Of a DNA stretch of 64,000 nt, positions 57,153 to 64,000 are shown piece by piece. The DNA is taken from NCBI GenBank assembly GCA_963575745.1, contig CAUYUJ010000967.1, forward strand, positions 43,050-107,049, given 5' to 3'. Within the stretch, counting starts at the first letter, position 1, and every line of letters begins with the position of its first letter. Under the pieces are notes generated by a model. That model was not told the origin of the DNA. It saw only the letters and a program-made list of their open reading frames with translations, and did not search any database. This DNA comes from Prorocentrum cordatum (lineage: Eukaryota; Sar; Dinophyceae; Prorocentrales; Prorocentraceae). Made by a program: the position numbers and the translations under genes.

Positions 57153-57365
57153 TATACACCGACGCTCTCTCCGACCCTGCGCCGAAACTCGCACAGGAAC
57201 GCGGATTCTGGTGTATGCGGGATCCTGGTGTATACATTTGTCCTTGTTCCCCTGGGACAACGGGGGGAAAAGCATACACCAGACCACCCCGACGTCGTCC
57301 CCGACCCTCAAAAAGTCGTGGGATTGAAAAAAAAAAAACGCCCTCCACTGGTAATGCATTTGTTC
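57153..57365. repeat. Second copy of the 11826 repeat
   Basis: TATACACCGACGCTCTCTCC to GCCCTCCACTGGTAATGC; begins at the TA that closes the MITE at 56981-57152. Confidence 0.7.
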
Positions 57366-57753
57366 AAATTTCTGACTGAGGTCCTGGCGTCCTTTTTTAT
57401 TCGAGCCAGTCGTTGTCGTCTTTGTGTCCGGCCCTGGGAGCCTCACAGGATCGCTCCGGCTCGAAACGCTGCGCAGAAAGGTGGGGTCTAGGGCTCCGGG
57501 CGTGGCTTTTCACGATGGTGCAGTTTTTGTTCGATACGTCAGGTGTCAGGGCAGTGAGTGAGGCCAGGATGTGGCAAGAGGGGCAGACAAGCTTCCCTGG
57601 GTCTCCTCTCACTCAGGGGATGCAGCCTGCAAGGGTCGCCGTGCCGCTGAGGAGCCAGCTATGGGACGCCCAGTCGAGGTCGTCAAAGCCTTCGGCAGTG
57701 GCGCCGACGACCATTCCCGAGCGCGCGTTTAGCTAGAGGGAGAGCAAGAGAGG

Positions 57754-57785
<32 letters not shown>

Positions 57786-58195
57786 GAGCGCGAGAGAGCA
57801 TAAAAGTGCAAAGCTAGGGCGAAGGCTCCCGCAACTCTTTGTAGGAAAGCCGAGCTCTTGAGATGGCAGCCCGAAGCTCGAACGTGTCTGTGCTTGGCTG
57901 GTGGGCGGTGCTTCGGCCTTCACCCCAGTCGGGAAGGAAAACAGCATGATGGCCGCTCCTTGGTGTCCTCCTCCTTGGTGTCCTCCTCCTTCTTGGCCTT
58001 GTCGGCAACCTCGGCCGCCTCCTTCTTCTCGGCCCCGACGATGTCGTCCTCCGGCACAGCAGGGCCCAGACGAACGACGCCCTCTGCTGCCGGCCGTGGG
58101 AACCAGTGGCCCTCAAAACCGTCACCCCTCCGCGGCATTTCCAAAACCTCCATCGGGAACAGAAAAGCGCACCGGCCCCACCCGGGCCTCCCATC
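57365..58195. other. No gene identified; GA microsatellite inside
   Basis: GA tract at 57762-57792. Frames around 57850-58130 are open on both strands without recognisable domains. Confidence 0.4.
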
Positions 58196-58197
58196 GG

Positions 58198-58298
58198 CTG
58201 GGGGGGAGGAGGGCGGAGGAGGGCGGAGGAGGAGGAGGAGGAGGAGGAGGAGGAGGAGGAGGAGGAGGAGGAGGAGGAGGAGGAGGAGGAGGAGGAGG
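58198..58298. repeat. GGA microsatellite
   Basis: GGAGGAGGGC then pure AGG. The 58300-59095 stretch is GC-rich with open frames on both strands, but no protein family could be assigned. Confidence 0.9.
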
Positions 58299-59097
58299 CC
58301 TCCCCCAGAGGTTCGGGCCGACGAGTGCCTTCGCACGCTGGTCGACCAGCGGGGGCCCGATGGGGGCGAGGCCGAGGCGGGGCGGCCCCAATCGCAGGGG
58401 TGTCCACGACGAGGGGCTGCGGCCCGAGAGGGGTCGCCCGCGAGGCCACGGCGGGCCGCGGCGGCCGTGCAGCCCAGCGGCGGGCGACCGCCTGCGAGGA
58501 GAGGGCTCCGCTCGTGCAGCGCCGGCGGGGAGTTCTCACCCGAGGCCGCGCCCGTCGCGGAGGAAGGCGGAGGGCGGCTCGACGGAGAGCTGGTCGACCA
58601 CGGCACTGCCGCCTCCTCGCGTGCCGCTGCAGTCCGCGAGAGTGGCGCGCGCCAGGGAGACTTCCACAGGCAGCAGAGCTTGCACTGCGCCGTGGATGCT
58701 CCGCCCCACCTGCACTCTGGTGCCCAAACGCACTTTTTTCATGCGGGGCCAACCCCACCCACAGGAAGGAAGCCAGCCCAAAGTCCCCCCCCCCCCGGAT
58801 CTGAAGGCGCTTCGCGAACAGAAGCCACGATTCACCTTGGAACCCATGCCAAAGAGGTGTGAGGCAACTCTCATCTTGAAGCCTTTGCATCCCTGATGAC
58901 ACCCTCGCTGCGGCAACCAGGTTGCTGGATGATGCCGTGCGCCTGTAGCTGTAGCTCTGGTCAAGGACTGCCTCTGCCGCAGGTGGCCGCTTCCCCGTGG
59001 TGGTGCCGCGCTCTGGAACGTCCGGCGGGCCAAACAACGGGCACCTGTCGCTCTCCCCGTCTCCCGCTCTCCCTGTCCTGCTGCCCTGGCCGCTTCC

Positions 59098-59214
59098 GGC
59101 TACACGCAAGAGTGACCCCTGGGTCAGAGTGACCTTTGGTGCGCGGCTCATTGGGGGCCGCGGGGGGCCAAACACAGGCGCGCAAGACCCTGCAGGGCAG
59201 TTTCAACACATGGG

Positions 59215-59245
<31 letters not shown>

Positions 59246-59465
59246 AGGATGTTCAATACATGGATAATTATGAATAAGTTTATGCACGAACCATCATTGT
59301 TTTTGGTACTAAATCCCTGCATGTTTTAATACATGATCCGCACGCGGAGCATGCATAAAAAACGGCACTGTACTGTCGCATCGCGTTCGGCGATCGGGGG
59401 AACCCCGCTGGGCCCGCACCACAGGCCACTCCGGCGAAAGGTCGCTCTTGGGTGTAGTCGATGCG
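59098..59465. repeat. Larger copy of the 53640 repeat with AT-rich core
   Basis: Same ends (GGCTACACGCAAGAGTGACC; GAAAGGTCGCTCTTGGG), but about 180 bp of AT-rich sequence with a T-run (59216-59238) lies between them. Confidence 0.6.
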
Positions 59466-59551
59466 TCCTCTGGGGGCCCCCGCCCCAGCGCCCCGTCGCC
59501 GTGAGCCTTCTCGCAACTTGAGCAGGGACCGACCGTCCCGGCATTTCTGTA

Positions 59552-59716
59552 GTCCTACCACGAAATGTTCTTAGAACCCAAGAATGTGCTGAGAACAAAA
59601 ACAATGTTCTTAGAACATTGACCCGATGTGTTAAAACGAGACAGTCCCAGCCAGAAATGTTCCAAGAACATTTCTTGGAATCCACAAAAGGTTCTTAGAA
59701 CATTGTTTGGTGGGAC
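59552..59716. mobile_element. TIR element with TA flanks
   Basis: GTCCTACCACGAAATGTTCT and, inverted, GTCCCACCAAACAATGTTCT, followed by AGAACC. TA at 59550-59551 and 59717-59718. The interior holds more GTTCTTAGAAC palindromes. Confidence 0.8.
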
Positions 59717-59756
59717 TATAAGCGAGCCGGGACGCTTCGCCACTGCTTGAGCAACG

Positions 59757-60072
59757 CCGACCCCGATGTCGGCCCCCTTGCCCGGGACCGGCTGGCTATC
59801 CCGTGTCGTTGTTTGACGATCCCACGGCCCCGGGAGGGCCTCCAGAGACTGGAACTGGCATTATGTCGGGCCTGTCCCTCTACAGGGGGATATCCAGAAA
59901 TAGTCAAACATAGTTGGGGGACTATGTCTTGAGCATTTTCTGACAATTTGGGAATATTTTTTGAGTACTTCATATTTTTCGTCGAAAATCCCCCTCTAGG
60001 GGGGCACGCCCGACTTAAAACTAGCAACAACCGCCGTCGCGTGCTTGTCACAACCCACGAGTCTGAGTCCCT
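59757..60072 (+). mobile_element. Family R1 element split by family A MITE
   Basis: R1 left part (GGACCGGCTGGCTATCCC, GGCCTCCAGAGACTGGAA) and right part (GCCGTCGCGTGCTTGTCACA) flank the MITE at 59861-60018. Confidence 0.6.
59861..60018. mobile_element. Family A MITE nested in a family R1 element
   Basis: Ends TTATGTCGGGCCTGTCCC and GGCACGCCCGACTTAA. Flanks AACTGGCA (59853-59860) and AACTAGCA (60019-60026) match at 7 of 8. R1-type sequence lies on both sides (59757-59852 and 60027-60072). Confidence 0.85.
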
Positions 60073-60097
60073 CCCGACCTGGCCATAGCGAGTAGCG

Positions 60098-60268
60098 TCA
60101 GGTCGGGCATGTCCGCCCACAGGCGCGGCTTTTGGAAGAAAAGCGACGCAAAATACGTAAGCATCGGCCCAACTTGAAAGCAACGGCAGCAACATCGGCC
60201 CCAGACGATTGCTTTTCTCTGGCCCTCTTGGCCTGCTCCTCCTGCGGAGGGGGACGTGCCCGACTTGC
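60098..60268. mobile_element. Family A element, diverged
   Basis: Ends TCAGGTCGGGCATGTCC and GGGACGTGCCCGACTTGC. Flanks GAGTAGCG and GAGGCGCG match at 6 of 8. Confidence 0.7.
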
Positions 60269-60607
60269 GAGGCGCGCCTCCTCGGCGACTGCTGGCCTCG
60301 CCGAACCCCCTCCGCCGCCGCGGCGCCGACGCGCCACGCGCCCGGCCTCTGCCGCGGCCCAACCCTGACCTTCCAGGAGGGCTAAAAAATAGCACCCGAC
60401 TTAAAAACCTATCCCAAAGCTATTCTGCGTCTTGGTCTTGGGCTGCTTCGCTCAGTTTGTTTGGTTTTTAGGCCCCCAGTGCCAACAAATAGCTCTCTGG
60501 AAGGTCAGGGAAAGGCGCTGCCGCGGCCGCTGCCAACCGCGCTGCCAGGGGTGCGGGCCCCCTGGGGCCCCGCACGTGGCGGCACGACCTCGGGGCCCGG
60601 TCCTCCC

Positions 60608-60787
60608 GGTCTCGGGGATGGACAGACCCCCCTTTAGCAAAACGTGGTTTGGCGAAAACGACCTCAGGCCCAAACCTGGCGGGCGCAAGCCTGGAAAGTA
60701 ACGACCACGGCGCCCTCTCGAGGACCGAAAGCGGACAATTCACCGATCGACGTGTCACTGTTGGGGGTGCTGTCCAGCCCCGACAAT
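60608..60787. mobile_element. Family R3 element
   Basis: GTCTCGGGGATGGACAGACC to GCTGTCCAGCCCCGAC; second copy of the element at 36885-37056. Confidence 0.65.
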
Positions 60788-60797
60788 CGCCTCGCGT

Positions 60798-61012
60798 TGC
60801 GAGAACATCGCGGCCGGAGGCTTTTTTCGCCACTTGCGGCCTCAGGGGGGGCCCTCGCCGGGCCTCGGGGCCGACGACAGGGGACTCGGGACGAAAAACC
60901 GGCCCTGGGGAATATCAGGTCGGGGTTAAGAACGAAGAACAGGTCTAGGGGAATCGGTCGAGACCTCTGAGGGTCGGCGTGCTGACAAAAATCATGACGT
61001 CGGGGGTCTGGG
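60798..61012 (-). mobile_element. Family R1 element
   Basis: Reverse copy: CGCGTTGCGAGAACATCGCG, CGGCCTCAGGGGGGGCCCTC, to ATCATGACGTCGGGGGTCTG. Slightly lengthened by a partial internal duplication around 60905-60955. Confidence 0.65.
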
Positions 61013-61039
61013 GAGGGCGGACCCCGTCAACCAGAGGAA

Positions 61040-61200
61040 GGGGAAGCGGCATAAACATGACCCGTCGAAGGTCCGCGCGGACTTTTCAAGGACCCGCGCC
61101 AGCCCCCCCCCCCTCCCAGGCGCGCGGAGCGCGCCAAGGGCGGCAGCGGAGGCGCCGCCAGGGAGGCCCGGCGCCGCCAGTGGGAGGCCCAGCGCGCCGT
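61040..61200. mobile_element. Family R21 remnant
   Basis: Left arm text (AGGTCCGCGCGGACTTTTCA) and the GCGCGCGGAGCGCGCCAAGG centre are present; no right arm. Confidence 0.4.
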
Positions 61201-61302
61201 CCCAAAAGGGGTGCGGCCAAGGGGGGGGGGGTCGCAGATCGTGCTTCGAGGCACGAGCACGGACGAGGGGGGCGGGGACAGCCCTGAGGTCCTGGCGCTG
61301 CA

Positions 61303-61460
61303 ATTTTTTCACGACGGGCGCTTTCGCTCTTTTGTTCGGGCCCCGGGACCCTCGCAGGTCGATCCGGCCCCAAGAATGACGCAAAAAAGATGGGGTCCAG
61401 GGCTCCGGTCGCGATTTTTTGCCATGTTGCAGTTGTTTTGGCAACGTCGGATCCCGGGGA
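61303..61460 (-). mobile_element. Family R1 element, diverged
   Basis: Follows the family order (TTTTTTCACGACGGGCGCTT, TCGCTCTTTTGTTCGGGCC, GGGGTCCAGGGCTCC) with eroded ends. Confidence 0.5.
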
Positions 61461-61762
61461 AGAGGGAACCATGGCATCTGGGGAAATATCATGGCCCCAG
61501 TCGTGATATCCCCTCCTACAGTGGGTGCATACCTGCACACATCTTGCGACAAGAAATCTGGGGGCACCTTGTTCGGTGGACTGTGGACTTCGCGGAAAGA
61601 CCATGCACACCAGTGGCCGCCCAGGGTCGCCAGGGAATAAGAGATCTCCGCGGGGCCTCTGCTGGCAGGCCGGTCTCTTCTTCGGCGTGCCCGCTGCAGT
61701 TATCACCCCCCTCTTGGCCGCCCCCGATGGTTTCAGAGGCCCTGGAACTATCCACACATTCT

Positions 61763-61964
61763 TCGGGAGCGGCCAAGAGGGGGGTGTCCAAAAGGGGGGG
61801 GTGCAAATCATGACCGGCGGCATGTGCGCGGCCCAGCGGGCGGGCCAGGGACGTAATGAAATAAGAAGAGGCGCCATGAAATCTGGGGAAATATCATGGC
61901 CCCCGCCATGATATTCGCCCCCCCCTAGTCATCACCCCCCTCTTTGCCGCCCCCGAATTCTTGG
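61763..61964. mobile_element. Family R5 element
   Basis: Third full copy; a solo right end (CACCCCCCTCTTGGCCGCCC) is also present just upstream at 61696-61728. Confidence 0.8.
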
Positions 61965-61989
61965 CGGCGCGCACAAGCGGGTGGAAGGG

Positions 61990-62096
61990 GGGGGGGGAAG
62001 GCTTCTCAGAAGGAAGGAGCCGCCGGCCTCACATCTGCAGATAGAGCCCTCGCCGTCTGAGAAGCAGGGGTGACTCTAAGACGCCTTCCGCGGAAC
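61990..62096. mobile_element. Second copy of the 4748 foldback repeat
   Basis: GGGGGAAGGCTTCTCAGAAG to AGAAGCAGGGGTGACTCTAA and GACGCCTTCC. Confidence 0.6.
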
Positions 62097-62368
62097 CAGG
62101 ACGAGAACATCGGGATTCCTTCCTGCTGAACTCCAACGCTCCCTGAGAAACGCGATCGAGGGTGCCGCTGAGAGGACGAGATCCCCGGTGCTCCGCCACA
62201 CCGCCACACCGAGCCAGGTCCCCTCCGGCGCGAAGAAGCGAGGACTGCGACCGGGGTGCGCGGAGCGCCCTCCGCAGGCCGGCGAGGGGCGTTCCAAGCC
62301 CTCACGGTGACGGGGAAGCAGCAGCGAACCCAGAGCTGATGGCCCTCACCGGGGTGACCGCCGAGAAA

Positions 62369-62552
62369 CCCAGACCCCCGACGTCGTGATTTTTTCAAGA
62401 CGCGACCCCCAGAGGTCTGGACCCCTTCCCCAGGACCGGTTTTTCATCCAGAGTCGTTTTTTGAGGGTCCCGGGGCCTGGCGAGGGCCTCTAGAGGTCCA
62501 GAATTATGAAAAACCTGCGTCTTGATTTTTTCAATGCGTTGGATCTCTGGGG
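62369..62552 (+). mobile_element. Family R1 element
   Basis: Complete copy with well-kept ends: CCCAGACCCCCGACGTCGTG to GATCTCTGGGG. Confidence 0.75.
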
Positions 62553-63440
62553 AACGACAACGCGAACGCCATCCCCCCCTCCGCTCTTGACGGGCCGGGA
62601 AAGCTCGGGAGGCCTGAAAAGCGGTGCGGTGACGGAGGCCGTCCGGTGCCCTGGAGCTCCCCCAGAGGCCTCACCGCACAGCCCGTCACCCGCCCGGGTT
62701 CTGGGACCCATGGGGGCCCCTGTTGAAGGGGCCCTGGGACACACAAAAAATTACACACAAATAAATGGATTCCCCATATTTTCCCATATTTTCTGGGTTT
62801 TTGTCTTCCCCCCCAATCCCCATATTTTCCTATATTTTCCTGGGAGTGGGCGATGAATTGTGTCTGTGTTTTTTCCCCTCCTGACCTGTCGCCCGAGACA
62901 TCCTCGGAGAGGGGCTCGGGTCCCCAAAACCGTGCGGTGACCCTGGATCCCCACCGGATCACCACACCCGGTGTGGTCACCACACCGTCTGGGGGCCCCC
63001 GAAAAGCGGCAGCGGACCCAGAGCTGGTGGCCCTCACTGGGGGGGACCGCCGAGAAAACGGCGGTGCGAACGCCATGCCCCCCTCCCACTCTTGACGTGC
63101 CTGTAGACGACGCCGCGCACGAGCCCCGCAGTACTCCCGCGACGCCAGCGCGGGGTCGCACATGGCCGTGGCCAGCTGTCAAGGGAGCCGAAAGTGAGGG
63201 ACTGGCCAAGGGGCGGAAACAAAAGAGCGACGAAAAAAAGGGCTCACGCGAGATAGCATAGCGACCTTACGCGGTGGCCTATGCGGGCCGCCAGCGTGGC
63301 ACACCGGGTGGAAAACGTGGAAAAAAGGGGCGCTTACGCGCAGCCTCGCGCGGGCAGCTTGCGCGCGAATGTCGATACAATCGACTTCTTTTTCCCTTCG
63401 TCGCTCCAACGACTCGGAATCGACGATGCATCGCCGAGCG
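62552..63440. repeat. Diverged dispersed repeats, no gene
   Basis: The phrase AGCGGCAGCGGACCCAGAGC, then TGGTGGCCCTCACTGGG and GACCGCCGAGAAA (63005-63055), repeats text at 62310-62368. GCGAACGCCATCCCCCC (62560) recurs at 63066. The middle has CCCCATATTTTCC repeats (62770-62850). Confidence 0.45.
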
Positions 63441-63442
63441 AT

Positions 63443-63603
63443 TTAGGCCGGACACGCCCCCCTGCAGGCGGACTTTGGAGGAAAAATGCAAAATAGTGAA
63501 AAAAACGTTCAAACATAATCCAACATTGTATAAGAAATCGTCCCCTGACTGGTTTTGTGCCATGCTTGCATGTTCCTCCTGCGGAGGGACATGCCCGACT
63601 TCA
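63443..63603. mobile_element. Family A element, diverged
   Basis: Ends TTAGGCCGGACACGCCCC and GGGACATGCCCGACTTCA, with the usual AT-rich core and ATCGTCCCCTGACTGG near the right end. The target duplication is not clear (5 of 8). Confidence 0.7.
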
Positions 63604-63739
63604 TGATGGATCCGCGACGGACCCCCAACAAGGAAACCCCGCGCTGTCCTGCGCAGGCTGGGGCACCCGAGGCCCCGATCCGGCACGGAGTGGGGCAATC
63701 GCGGGGGGGGGGGTGCGATGCTCCCCCCCCCCTTAGGGC

Positions 63740-63884
63740 TTAAGTCGGGCGTGTCCCTGTTCAAACATAGTCAACAAATAGCCTGGGAACGACTCTTCCA
63801 GCAGTCTTGACCATTTTCGACCCTCTCTGGACTATTCTGCACTCTTCTTCCCAACTCCGCCTGTGGGAGGACATGCCCGACCAA
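63740..63884. mobile_element. Family A element, short
   Basis: Ends TTAAGTCGGGCGTGTCCC and GGACATGCCCGACCAA, 145 bp. The flanking duplication is doubtful. Confidence 0.65.
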
Positions 63885-63899
63885 ACCTGGGCCCCCCCC

Positions 63900-64000
63900 C
63901 TCCACCTCCATCTTCCATACCTTCCGACCTCTGCGGAAGGCGCGGAAGGTGATGCATTGAAGTCATTAAAAGCCCCAGGAAACGCAAGAAAAGTCAGCGT
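63900..64000 (-). repeat. Second copy of the 101-bp repeat, cut by window edge
   Basis: Reverse complement of 7690-7791 at about 98 percent identity. The element continues past the window. Confidence 0.85.

Overview
This is a GC-rich nuclear window from a dinoflagellate. Three things point there. A complete 22-nt dinoflagellate spliced-leader (DinoSL) sequence is fossilised in the DNA at 43225-43246, just upstream of an open reading frame. A decayed PIF1-like helicase of the type that is abundant in dinoflagellate genomes lies at 18.5-20.8 kb. The rest is simple repeats and short inverted-repeat elements, with very few coding exons. Species cannot be told from the sequence.

Protein-coding content is small. 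(1) A formylglycine-dependent sulfatase runs on the minus strand from about 36.35 kb to 28.46 kb. It has at least three coding blocks, all core motifs (KPNIV/PDD, CTPSR, GKWHL, DHG), a 207-nt first intron built like a terminal-inverted-repeat (TIR) transposon, and a second intron of about 6 kb full of repeats. (2) A retroposed gene of unknown function follows the relict DinoSL (43287 to about 44.7 kb, plus strand). It contains a 146-nt frame-breaking insert whose removal joins the frames. (3) A PIF1-like helicase pseudogene lies on the minus strand. (4) Two or three weaker coding candidates exist (13.3 kb minus, 46.5 kb minus, 51.6 kb plus). Nearly every other long open frame is a trinucleotide or satellite repeat that happens to lack stops.

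Layout. 0-4.3 kb: higher-order tandem units, each ending in a CTC microsatellite. 4.3-9.2 kb: short TIR elements of several families. 9.2-16.6 kb: CTC/GGA, ATGT and ATG microsatellites. 17-18 kb: CCAAGACGGCC-type minisatellite. 18.5-20.8 kb: helicase pseudogene. 20.8-27.2 kb: three tandem units of about 1 kb, then two long arrays with units of about 110 bp. 27.6-27.8 kb: decamer array. 28.5-36.4 kb: sulfatase. 37-43.2 kb: hexamer, a CTC array of about 1.3 kb, GC-rich minisatellite. 43.2-45.2 kb: retrogene and CTC. 45.6-48.4 kb: ATG and CTC arrays. 48.8-64 kb: dense nested TIR elements plus GGA and GAC/TCG arrays.

At least ten families of short non-autonomous inverted-repeat elements can be separated by eye. 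Several show clear target-site duplications (8 bp for family A, TA for several others). Elements sit inside each other, which gives a relative order of activity, and several microsatellites have expanded inside elements. No autonomous transposase, rRNA, tRNA, CRISPR array or prokaryotic operon was seen.
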